Source: JAURVT01 sp049059935 (GTDB lineage: Bacteria > Actinomycetota > Actinomycetes > Propionibacteriales > Nocardioidaceae). Taken from it: a stretch of DNA of 27,334 nt. Positions 7,736 to 14,979 of the stretch are shown here, in pieces. Made by a program: the position numbers and the translations under genes. The stretch covers positions 1 to 27,334 of the forward strand of contig NZ_JBMGQR010000057.1 in NCBI RefSeq assembly GCF_049059935.1. The letters are read 5' to 3'. The first letter of the stretch is position 1, and every line of letters starts with the position of its first letter. Below the pieces are notes generated by a model. It ran no database searches, was not told where the DNA came from, and worked only from the letters and a program-made list of their open reading frames with translations.

Positions 7736-8839
7736 TCACCAGACCAGTACCGGCTTGATGACCTTGCCGGACTCAGAGTCGGCGAACGCGTCGTTGATCG
7801 CCTCGTGGTCGTAGGTCTCCTGCAGCCGGTCAAACGGGAAGCTGCCCTGCTTCCACAGGGCCACCAGGCGGGGGATGAACTCCTGGGGCACTGCGCTGCC
7901 CTGCACGATCGTCTTGAACGTCCAGCCCTTCACCAGCGAGCCGCCGATCTCGAACGCCGCCTCGGTGCCCGGAGCGGCCGCGCCGACCAGGGCCAGGGTG
8001 CCGCGGATCGCCAGGGCGTTCGCCGCCGCGACGAGCAGCGACGGGATGGCGGTGGTGTCCAGGATGGAGTCGACGCCGGCCTCGCCGGTGAGCTTCAGCA
8101 GCGCGGCGGTGAGGTCCTCATCGGAGGTGTTGACCGCGTGGGTGGCACCCAGCTCCAGGGCCAGGTCCAGCCGGGACTGGTGGCGGTCGACGGCGACGAT
8201 CGTGGTGCAGCCGGCCACCTTGGCGGCCATCACGGCCGCCATGCCCACGGCCCCGGAACCGATGACCGCGAACGTCGACCCCGGCACCGGCTTGATCTCG
8301 TTGAGGACGGCGCCGGCGCCGGTCTGCATGCCGCAGCCGAGCGGCGCCATCTTCTCCAGCGGCACCTCGGGGTCGATCTTGATGATGCTCGACTCGCTGA
8401 CGTTCGCGAGGGTGGAGAAGGCGGACTGGCCGAAGAAGTGCGACGAGATGCGCTCCCCGTCCTTGGACAGCGAGGTGCTGCCGTCCTCGCGGGAGCCTAC
8501 GAAGTCCTGGGCGAAGAGGTTCTCGCAGTAGGCCATGCGGCCCGCGCGGCACTGTGAGCAGTGCCGGCAGTACGCGGCCGACAGGACGACGTGGTCGCCG
8601 GGGACGACGGCGGTGACGTGGGTGCCGACCTCCTCGACGACCCCGGCGCCCTCGTGGCCGAGGACGGCAGGCAGCGGCGTGGGGTAGACGCCGTCGCGCA
8701 CGATGGCGTCGGTGTGGCAGACGCCGGTCGCGACCATGCGCACCCGGACCTCGTCGTGGCGCAGCTCGTCGAGCTCGAGCTGCTCGATGCTCAGCGGTTG
8801 TCCGTGGTCGCGGGCGACTGCGGCGGTGATGGTGACCAT
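7736..8839 (-). CDS. Zinc-dependent NAD(P) aryl/primary-alcohol dehydrogenase
   Basis: The 367-residue medium-chain dehydrogenase is of the benzyl-alcohol/geraniol dehydrogenase type. Catalytic zinc ligands are Cys41 (GVCHTD), His62-Glu63 (GHEGAG) and Cys169 (LGCGMQTG). Structural zinc cysteines are 91, 94, 97 and 105 (CRHCSQCRAGRMAYC). The cofactor loop is GSGAVG (194-199), and Asp218 in VAVDRH points to NAD. It would oxidise an aromatic or allylic primary alcohol to its aldehyde, reversibly. Start is ATG at 8837-8839, with GAGGGA eight to thirteen bases before it; an upstream in-frame ATG at 8878 lacks such support. The aldehyde dehydrogenase upstream on the same strand would take the product further, but a hairpin lies between them, so the two may be separately controlled. 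Confidence 0.85.
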   Translation of the reverse strand: MVTITAAVARDHGQPLSIEQLELDELRHDEVRVRMVATGVCHTDAIVRDGVYPTPLPAVLGHEGAGVVEEVGTHVTAVVPGDHVVLSAAYCRHCSQCRAGRMAYCENLFAQDFVGSREDGSTSLSKDGERISSHFFGQSAFSTLANVSESSIIKIDPEVPLEKMAPLGCGMQTGAGAVLNEIKPVPGSTFAVIGSGAVGMAAVMAAKVAGCTTIVAVDRHQSRLDLALELGATHAVNTSDEDLTAALLKLTGEAGVDSILDTTAIPSLLVAAANALAIRGTLALVGAAAPGTEAAFEIGGSLVKGWTFKTIVQGSAVPQEFIPRLVALWKQGSFPFDRLQETYDHEAINDAFADSESGKVIKPVLVW

Positions 8840-8878
8840 GGTGTGTTCCCTCGGGTGAGTGGTGGGTGGTGGTGACAA

Positions 8879-8910
8879 ACCACAGGCACGCCCGAGGACG
8901 TGCCTGTGGT
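8879..8910 (-). terminator. Intrinsic terminator after the aldehyde dehydrogenase gene
   Basis: A perfect 12-bp stem (arms 8879-8890 and 8899-8910, ACCACAGGCACG and its complement) with an 8-base loop follows the aldehyde dehydrogenase stop. On the minus strand it runs into TTTGTCAC, a short T-rich tail. It separates that gene from the alcohol dehydrogenase whose start is 40 bases further on. Confidence 0.72.
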
Positions 8911-8936
8911 CTGCGTTGTGGTGCGTGCGGGTGTGA

Positions 8937-10388
8937 CTACTTGACGACGCGGATCGCGTGCTCCTCGACGTACTCCGACATGCCCGCGGCGCCGAACTCC
9001 CGGCCGATGCCGCTCTGCTTGATGCCGCCGAAGGGCATGCGCAGGTCGAGCGAGGCGAAGGAGTGGCTGTTGACGAACGTGCTCCCGGCCTCGATCTGGC
9101 GGGCCACGGTGAGGGCGTGGTCGGTGTCGGTGCCCCACACCGACGAGCACAGGCCGTACTCGCTGTCGTTCGCCCAGGCGATGGCCTGCTCCTCGGAGTC
9201 GTAGGCGACGACCGGGATGATGGGGCCGAACTGCTCGCACGAGGTGATGAGCGCGTCGTGCTCGACGTCGCGGACCACGTGGGGCAGCACGTAGTAGCCG
9301 TTGTCCCACTGGTCGGCGTCGAGCTTGTGACCGAGCTCGATCACCTTGGACGGGCTGTCCTTGGCGGCGGCGATCAGCTCGGAGACGCGGTCGAACTGCG
9401 CCTTGTTGTTCAGCGGGCCAAAAGAGGCCTCGGGGTCCAGTCCGTGGCCCACCTTGTACTGACCGACGCGGTCGCACAGCGCGTCCACGAACGTGTCGTA
9501 GGAGGCGCGCGGGACGTACACGCGCTTGACCGCGAAGCAGATCTGCCCGGTGCGGGTGAAGATGCCCGGAAGCATGCCCTCGAGCGTGGAGTCGAGGTCG
9601 GCGTCGTCGAGGACGACCGCGGCGTCGTTGCCACCAAGCTCGAGCGTGACGTTCTTGATCGACTGAGCCGCGCTCGACATGACGTGACGAGCGGTGGCGG
9701 TGCCGCCGGTGAAGCCCACCTTGCGGATCAGCGGGTGGGAGGTCAGCGCCTCGCCCACCTCGGTGTCGCCGAGCACCACGTTGACGACGCCCTCGGGCAG
9801 CTCGGCGCTCATCCGCTCGAGCAGCATCGTGAGCGCGGCGGGCGCGAACGGCGACGGCTTGAGCACGATGGTGTTGCCCGTGGCCAGCGCCGGAGCCAGC
9901 TTCATCATGGTCAGGACGACCGGCATGTTCCACGGCACGATGGCACCGACGACGCCGCGCGGCACCTTCTCGATGCTGATGAAGCTGGTCTCGTCGTCGT
10001 GCTGGACGGCTTCGAAGAAGGACTCGGCGAGGCTCGCGGTGTGCTGAAGCACCCCGGTGCCGAGCATGAAGTCGGTGGTCGCCTCCCACAGGACGCCGCC
10101 GTGCTCGCGCACCAGCAGCGGTGCGAGCTCCTCGGCGCTGCCCTGCACGATGTCGGCGGCCTTCATGATGACCGCGACGCGCTCGCTGACCGGCGTGCTG
10201 CGCCAGGACAGGAACGCCTGGTGGGCTCGCTGGACGGCGCGGTCGACGTCGGCGGCGGTGCCGGTCGCGACACGCGAGGCCACGGTGTCGAGTCGGCCCG
10301 GGTCGACGTGGTCGCGGAAGTTGCTGCTGGCCGCTCCACCGGTGAGGTGGTCGACGGCGGGCGGGGTGAAGGAGTCGGTGACGGTCAT
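8937..10388 (-). CDS. NAD(P)-dependent aldehyde dehydrogenase
   Basis: The 483-residue product is a classical aldehyde dehydrogenase. The oxyanion Asn154 lies in VPWNMP, the general base Glu250 in TLELGG, and the nucleophile Cys284 in GQICFAVKR. The Rossmann segment GFTGGT is at 225-230, and the C-terminal PFGGIKQSGIGREFG motif is intact. It oxidises an aldehyde to a carboxylic acid; family members of this kind act on aromatic, terpenoid and long-chain aldehydes, and the substrate is not readable from sequence. Start is ATG at 10386-10388, preceded on the minus strand by CGAGGGAACAC, almost the same leader as the alcohol dehydrogenase at 8839. Together the two could convert an alcohol to an acid. 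The TAG stop is followed by a strong hairpin. Confidence 0.88.
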   Translation of the reverse strand: MTVTDSFTPPAVDHLTGGAASSNFRDHVDPGRLDTVASRVATGTAADVDRAVQRAHQAFLSWRSTPVSERVAVIMKAADIVQGSAEELAPLLVREHGGVLWEATTDFMLGTGVLQHTASLAESFFEAVQHDDETSFISIEKVPRGVVGAIVPWNMPVVLTMMKLAPALATGNTIVLKPSPFAPAALTMLLERMSAELPEGVVNVVLGDTEVGEALTSHPLIRKVGFTGGTATARHVMSSAAQSIKNVTLELGGNDAAVVLDDADLDSTLEGMLPGIFTRTGQICFAVKRVYVPRASYDTFVDALCDRVGQYKVGHGLDPEASFGPLNNKAQFDRVSELIAAAKDSPSKVIELGHKLDADQWDNGYYVLPHVVRDVEHDALITSCEQFGPIIPVVAYDSEEQAIAWANDSEYGLCSSVWGTDTDHALTVARQIEAGSTFVNSHSFASLDLRMPFGGIKQSGIGREFGAAGMSEYVEEHAIRVVK

Positions 10389-10554
10389 GTGTTCCCTCGG
10401 CTTCGAGTGGTGGCGAGCTGGCAGGAGGTCCTGGCGGGGCCAAGCCGCGTCGGTGCCGGGCAAGGAGGCGCGGGTGTGACGCGGACCTCAATGTAACAGT
10501 TCGTAGACGGTAAGCCCAGATGTGTTTCGAAAATCTTCCGGCCCCGCCAATGGA

Positions 10555-10593
10555 CGCCCGGGGACGGCCGCGCGTGCCGTCACCGGGAGGCGT
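10555..10593 (-). terminator. Probable hairpin terminator after the butanediol-dehydrogenase-like gene
   Basis: An interrupted inverted repeat starts just beyond the stop of the zinc dehydrogenase. The inner stem GACGGC/GCCGTC (10563-10568 and 10576-10581) has a 7-base loop, and partly paired outer arms extend it. No clear T-run follows. The rest of 10389-10554 should hold the promoter of the aldehyde dehydrogenase; I see no confident -35/-10 pair there. Confidence 0.5.
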
Positions 10594-10595
10594 CT

Positions 10596-11645
10596 TCAGC
10601 GCGACGGGTCGACCAGCAGCTTCATCTTGCGGCCGGCCCGCAGCTCCTCGAATCCGGCGTCGACGACGTCGCTCAGGGCGATCGTGTCGACCCAACCGGT
10701 CGTGTCGTAATGCCCTTGGGCCATCAGGTCGATGACGGCGCGGTAGTCGTCGGCGGTGTAGCAGATCGTGCCCTGGATGCGGCGCTCGCGGAGGACCAGG
10801 TTGATCAGGGGTGTCGGCAACGGCTTGTCGTAGATCGCGACGCTGACGAGCGTGCGGCGCTCACCGATGCAGTCCAGTGCCGACTCGATGGCCGGTGTCA
10901 CGCCGGCCGCGTCGAACGCAGCGTCGACGCCGTCGCCGTTCGTGCGGTCGGCGATGAGGGCGGGGACGTCCTCGGAGGTGGGGTCGAGGGTGCGGGCACC
11001 GAGCGCCTCGATCGAGCGGCGCCGGGTCTCCGAGGGCTCGACAACATCGATCTCGGTGAGGCCGAGCCCGCGCAGCGCGAACCACAGCCCGATGCCGATG
11101 GGTCCCGCGCCGTAGACCAGGGCGCGGCTCTGGTCGGTGACGTCGGCCAGCTTGGCAGCGTGGTACGCGACCGACATGGGCTCGACCAGCGCACCCATCT
11201 CGAGCTCGACGCTGTCGGGGAGGTGGTGCACCTGGTTGCGGGGGACGACGGTGTACTCGGCCATGCCGCCGTCGGTCATCAGGCCATGGAAGCCCACGAC
11301 GTTGCAGAGGTTGTAGCGGCCGTCTCGGCAAGGTCGGCACTCGCCGCAGCGGTAGACCGGTTCGATGGTCACGCGGTCGCCCTCGGCGACGTCGGTGACG
11401 CCCGCGCCGACGTCGGTGACGGTGCCGGAGAACTCGTGTCCCATCACCAGGGGCATGGCGCGGCCGGTCAGGGGGTGGGGGTCGCTGGGCGGGATGAAGA
11501 TCGGGCCGTCGTAGTACTCGTGCAGGTCGGTGCCGCAGATGCCGTTGCGGCTGACCTCGACCTTCACCTGGCCCTGCGAGGGGGTGGGCTCGGGGATGTC
11601 GTCGATCTGCAGCTTGCCGTTGCCGTAGTACATGCCTGCGCGCAT
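10596..11645 (-). CDS. Zinc-dependent 2,3-butanediol dehydrogenase-like (secondary alcohol) dehydrogenase
   Basis: This 349-residue medium-chain dehydrogenase matches the (R,R)-butanediol/sorbitol-type branch. Catalytic zinc residues are Cys37 (GICGTDLHEY), His70-Glu71 (GHEFSG) and Glu155 (LVEPMSVAYHA). Structural cysteines are 100, 103, 106 and 114. The nucleotide loop is GAGPIG (179-184), followed by VVEPSETRR. The GTDLHEY and PLVMGHEFSG signatures are characteristic of this branch. It probably interconverts a secondary alcohol or diol with a ketone. Start is ATG at 11643-11645 with GGGAGA before it on the minus strand. It lies 43 bases after the stop of the next aldehyde dehydrogenase, without a hairpin between, so the two likely form one transcript. 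Given the BVMO nearby, it may make that enzyme's ketone; this is inference. Confidence 0.82.
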   Translation of the reverse strand: MRAGMYYGNGKLQIDDIPEPTPSQGQVKVEVSRNGICGTDLHEYYDGPIFIPPSDPHPLTGRAMPLVMGHEFSGTVTDVGAGVTDVAEGDRVTIEPVYRCGECRPCRDGRYNLCNVVGFHGLMTDGGMAEYTVVPRNQVHHLPDSVELEMGALVEPMSVAYHAAKLADVTDQSRALVYGAGPIGIGLWFALRGLGLTEIDVVEPSETRRRSIEALGARTLDPTSEDVPALIADRTNGDGVDAAFDAAGVTPAIESALDCIGERRTLVSVAIYDKPLPTPLINLVLRERRIQGTICYTADDYRAVIDLMAQGHYDTTGWVDTIALSDVVDAGFEELRAGRKMKLLVDPSR

Positions 11646-11688
11646 GGTCTCTCCCTGTGTCGGTGTGTTCGTTGGCGTCCTGGTGTCG

Positions 11689-13059
11689 TCAGAGGGTGCG
11701 GATGAGCTTCTTGTTGGCGAACTCGTCGACGCCGAACCGGCCGAGCTCTCGCCCGACGCCTGAGTTCTTGACGCCGCCGAACGGCATGTCGGGTGCGCTC
11801 TTGATGGTGGTGTTGACCCCGACCATGCCGGTCTCGAGCCGGTCCGCGACCTGGGCGGCCTGCTCGACGTCCTGCGAAAACACCGCGCCCCCCAGGCCGT
11901 ACGACGAGTCGTTGGCCAGCTCCACGGCGTCGTCCACGTCACCGACGCGATAGAGCACGGCGACGGGGCCGAAGAGCTCCTCTCGGTAGGCGCGCATCTC
12001 GGGGGTGACGCCGGACAGCACGGTGGCGGGATACCAGGCGCCCTCGCCGTCAGGCACCTCACCGCCGAGGTGCACCGTCGCGCCCTTGGCCTTGGCGTCC
12101 TCGACCTGCTCGGCGAGGTCGGCTCGCGCCTGGGCCGATGCCATCGGACCGAGACGCGTCTGGGGGTCCGTCGGGTCGCCGAGCGTCCAGTCGCGGGCCT
12201 TGGCGAGGAACCCGTCGACGAACTGCTGCCATACCGGCTCGGTGACGATGAGCCGCTTGGAGGACGTGCAGACCTGGCCGGCGTTGCCGAACCGGCCGGT
12301 GACGGCGGCCGACACGGCCTGGTCGAGGTCGGCGTCGGGGAGGACCAGAAGTGGGTCGGAGCCGCCGAGCTCGAGCACGCACTTCTTCAGGTGCTTGCCG
12401 GCCAGGGCCCCGACCGCGCTGCCGGCGCGCTCCGAGCCAGTGAGCGAGACACCCTGAAGGTGTGGGCTGGCGATGATGTCGGCGACCTGCTCGCTGGACA
12501 CGAACACGTTCTGGTAGACGCCGGCCGGTGCGCCCGCGGCGTCGATGATCTCGGCGATCTGCAGGGCCTGCTGCGGGCAGCTGGGGGCGTGCTTGAGCAG
12601 GATGGTGTTGCCGAGCAGCAGGTTCGGCGCGACGAAACGGGCCGCCTGGTAGTACGGGAAGTTCCAGGGCATGATCCCGAGGAGGGGGCCGATGGGCGCG
12701 GTGCGGACCAGGGCCCGTCCGCCGGCGGCGATGTCGAGCTCCTCGTCGGCCAGCAGCTGGCCGGCGTGGGTGGCGTAGTACTCGTAGATCGATGCGGCGA
12801 GCTCGACCTCGCCCCTGGCCTGGGCGATCGGCTTGCCCATCTCCAGGGTCATCAGCGACGCGAGCTCGTCAGCGCGTTCGCGGTACAGGTCCGCGATCTT
12901 CTGGAGCACCGTGGTCCGCTCGCGGACGTCCGCGGCGTGCCAGCCGCGGTAGGCCGAGGCGGATTCCTCGAGCGCCTGCGTCACGGCGGCGTCGGACAGC
13001 GGGGCGAACTCCCGCACCACCGCTCCGGTGGTGGGGTCGATGGTCGCGAAGGTGCTCAT
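11689..13059 (-). CDS. NAD(P)-dependent aldehyde dehydrogenase, succinate-semialdehyde dehydrogenase-like
   Basis: The 456-residue product resembles the GabD/YneI branch of aldehyde dehydrogenases, which are slightly short like this one. Key residues are Asn133 in MPWNFPYYQ, Glu230 in VLELGG and Cys264 in GQVCTSSKR; the NPYG-like end reads PFGGVKNSGVGRELG. The family oxidises succinate semialdehyde and related omega-oxo acids. In this cluster an omega-oxo acid formed after BVMO ring expansion and hydrolysis would be a reasonable substrate, but this is inference. Start is ATG at 13057-13059, with CCGAGGAC before it on the minus strand. A perfect hairpin immediately upstream separates it from the BVMO transcript. 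Confidence 0.87.
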   Translation of the reverse strand: MSTFATIDPTTGAVVREFAPLSDAAVTQALEESASAYRGWHAADVRERTTVLQKIADLYRERADELASLMTLEMGKPIAQARGEVELAASIYEYYATHAGQLLADEELDIAAGGRALVRTAPIGPLLGIMPWNFPYYQAARFVAPNLLLGNTILLKHAPSCPQQALQIAEIIDAAGAPAGVYQNVFVSSEQVADIIASPHLQGVSLTGSERAGSAVGALAGKHLKKCVLELGGSDPLLVLPDADLDQAVSAAVTGRFGNAGQVCTSSKRLIVTEPVWQQFVDGFLAKARDWTLGDPTDPQTRLGPMASAQARADLAEQVEDAKAKGATVHLGGEVPDGEGAWYPATVLSGVTPEMRAYREELFGPVAVLYRVGDVDDAVELANDSSYGLGGAVFSQDVEQAAQVADRLETGMVGVNTTIKSAPDMPFGGVKNSGVGRELGRFGVDEFANKKLIRTL

Positions 13060-13092
13060 GGTCGTCCTCGGGTGTGGGGGATGACGTAACGC

Positions 13093-13125
13093 GGCGAGCC
13101 GCCGCCCGACGGGCGGCGGCTCGCC
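13093..13125 (-). terminator. Very strong hairpin terminator after the BVMO gene
   Basis: A perfect 15-bp GC-rich stem (arms 13093-13107 and 13111-13125, GGCGAGCCGCCGCCC and its complement) has a 3-base loop. It lies 6 bases past the BVMO stop and ends about 33 bases before the start of the next minus-strand gene. Confidence 0.78.
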
Positions 13126-13131
13126 CTGGGC

Positions 13132-14763
13132 TCAGGCCGGTGTCAGCGCTTCGGTGTGCGAGGTGAAGCTGGGGTAGCCCTGGGCCGCCTCCTGGCCGAT
13201 CAGCGAGCGGTACTCCTTGAGCCCGCCCAGGTAGAACATCACCGTGCGCTTCTTGCCTGGGATGTTGGCGCCGAAGATCCACGAGGCCGCCTTGGGGAAC
13301 AAGGTGGCGTCCGCGATCTCAGCGCACGCGTCGGTCCACTTCGTCTCGACCTCGGGCTTGACGTCCAGCCACGCATGGTCGGTGGCGGCCAGGTGCTTGA
13401 CGGTGTCGCTGATCCACTCGACCTGGGTCTCGATCGACGGCGGCAGGTTCGTGAACGGGCCGTTGGGGCCGAGGATCATGAACATGTTCGGGAAGCCTGC
13501 GGTGGTCATCCCCAGGTAGCTGGTGGGGCCGTCGGCCCAGTGGTCCTTGAGCAGCTCGCCGTTGCGGCCGCGGATGTCGGACCGCTTGTAGTTGCCGTCG
13601 ACGGCGTCGAAGCCGGTGGCCAGGACCAGGACGTCGAGCTCGTGAAGCTCGCCGTCGGCGGTGACGATGCCGTTCTCGGTGAGCCGCTCGATCGGGTTCT
13701 CCGACAGCGCGACCAGCGAGACGTTGTCGCGGTTGAACGTCTCGTACAGGCCGGAGTCACAGAGGGGGCGTCGGGCGTAGAGGTCGGTGGGGGTCAGCTT
13801 GCGGGCGGTCTCGGGGTCCTTGACGATCTCGGCGATCTTCTTGCGGATGAACGCCGCGGCCGCCTCGTTGGCCTCGGGATCCGTGGCGATGTCGCCGAAC
13901 GTCTCGAACATGTAGCGGAAGCCGCCACCCTCGTCCCACGCCTCCTGGTAGACACGCTCGCGCTCCTCGGGCGGGACCGCGAAGGTCTCGGCGGTGCTCT
14001 CCACGAAGCCCATCGCGAGCCCAGAGTTCCACACCTGGTCCCAGTTGGCCCCGAAGTTGTCCTTCTGCGCCTGGAGCTCCTCGGGGGTGAGCTCGCGGTT
14101 GCCTGCCGGGACGCTGTACTGCGGAGTCCGCTGGAACGAGGTGAGGTGTCCCACGAGCGGCGCCATCGCGGTGATGACCTGGCCACCGGTGGAGCCGTTG
14201 CCGATGACGCCGACCTTCTTGCCCGCGAAGTCGAGGTCCTCGGGCCAGGCGCCGGTGTGCACCAGCCGGCCCTGGAAGGAGTCGATGCCGGGGAAGTCGG
14301 GAATGTTGGTCGCCGACAGCAGACCGAGGCCGGTGATGAGGAACCGGCAGACGTAGGTGACGCCCCGGTCGGTCTGTACCGTCCACGTCCCCTGCGACTC
14401 GTCGAAGTCCGCCGAGGTCATCCCGGTCTCGAGCTCGAAGCGGTCGCGGAGGTCGTAGCGGTCGACGACGCTGTTCAGGTACTCCAGGATCTCGGGCTGC
14501 GTGACGAACTTGGTCTTCCAGGGGTTCTGCTCGAACAGCTCGCGGTCGAAGGAGAACTGGTAGACGAACGATTCGGAGTCCGACAGGGCGCCGGGGTACT
14601 TGTTCCAGAACCAGGTGCCACCGATTCCCGAGGCCTTGTCGATGGCGATGGCGTCGAGGCCGAGCTCGTTGCGCAGCTTGTAGAGCGAGTAGATGCCACC
14701 GAAGCCCGCTCCCACGACGAGGGCGTCGAGGTGGCGGACCTGGGGTGAGGCGGTCTGGGTCAT
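13132..14763 (-). CDS. Baeyer-Villiger monooxygenase (flavin-dependent, cyclohexanone/phenylacetone-monooxygenase-like)
   Basis: The 543-residue flavoprotein would use NADPH, FAD and O2 to turn a ketone into an ester or lactone. The FAD loop is GAGFGG (18-23). The class fingerprint FxGxxxHxxxWP appears exactly as FQGRLVHTGAWP (163-174), followed by the NADP loop GVIGNGSTGG (185-194). YPGALSDSES (56-65) and ARRPLCDSGLYETFNRDNV correspond to conserved active-site segments of cyclohexanone-type enzymes, whose usual length is also about 540. Start is ATG at 14761-14763, nine bases after GGAGGAG; an upstream ATG at 14787 would place that site inside the gene. The gene is divergent from an activator gene, a common arrangement for substrate-induced monooxygenases. 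Cyclic, aromatic or steroid ketones are all possible substrates. Confidence 0.9.
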   Translation of the reverse strand: MTQTASPQVRHLDALVVGAGFGGIYSLYKLRNELGLDAIAIDKASGIGGTWFWNKYPGALSDSESFVYQFSFDRELFEQNPWKTKFVTQPEILEYLNSVVDRYDLRDRFELETGMTSADFDESQGTWTVQTDRGVTYVCRFLITGLGLLSATNIPDFPGIDSFQGRLVHTGAWPEDLDFAGKKVGVIGNGSTGGQVITAMAPLVGHLTSFQRTPQYSVPAGNRELTPEELQAQKDNFGANWDQVWNSGLAMGFVESTAETFAVPPEERERVYQEAWDEGGGFRYMFETFGDIATDPEANEAAAAFIRKKIAEIVKDPETARKLTPTDLYARRPLCDSGLYETFNRDNVSLVALSENPIERLTENGIVTADGELHELDVLVLATGFDAVDGNYKRSDIRGRNGELLKDHWADGPTSYLGMTTAGFPNMFMILGPNGPFTNLPPSIETQVEWISDTVKHLAATDHAWLDVKPEVETKWTDACAEIADATLFPKAASWIFGANIPGKKRTVMFYLGGLKEYRSLIGQEAAQGYPSFTSHTEALTPA

Positions 14764-14979
14764 GGTGCTGGTCTCCTCCGATGACACGAGCGGTGTTGGC
14801 GCGTTTCACGCACTCGCCATCCTGTGACCCGCGCCACGTGGTCGCGTGTGCCGATGTGGAACACCGTTGCGCCTCGGACACCGGCGTTGATACCCCACAG
14901 GTCTCAATATCGGACTCACGTTGCATTGGATTGTGTGGGCCACACGACGCACAGTGGGACCACCGACCCGAGGAGACCC
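14764..14979. promoter_or_regulatory. Divergent promoter region between BVMO and activator genes, with an operator-like palindrome
   Basis: This 216-base spacer must drive both divergent genes. It is less GC-rich near 14905-14940. A perfect inverted repeat GTGTGG-G-CCACAC lies at 14933-14945, 35 bases before the activator start. A second, widely spaced inverted pair is CGGTGTT (14791-14797) and AACACCG (14860-14866). AGGAGA at 14971-14976 is the activator's ribosome site. I see no convincing -35/-10 pairs, and no sigma-54 -24/-12 element. Confidence 0.5.

Noticed and set aside
8958..10496. A 512-codon open frame on the plus strand opposite the aldehyde dehydrogenase
   Set aside because: It is a by-product of GC-rich third positions; its translation is low-complexity and matches no family, while the minus strand has an intact enzyme with all catalytic residues.
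13156..14748. A 530-codon plus-strand open frame opposite the BVMO
   Set aside because: Composition-driven antisense frame without domain motifs or a ribosome site; the BVMO fingerprint is on the minus strand.
14764..14979. Sigma-54 promoter suspected from the activator's family
   Set aside because: No GG-N10-GC (-24/-12) element is evident, the activator lacks GAFTGA, and actinobacteria generally lack sigma-54.
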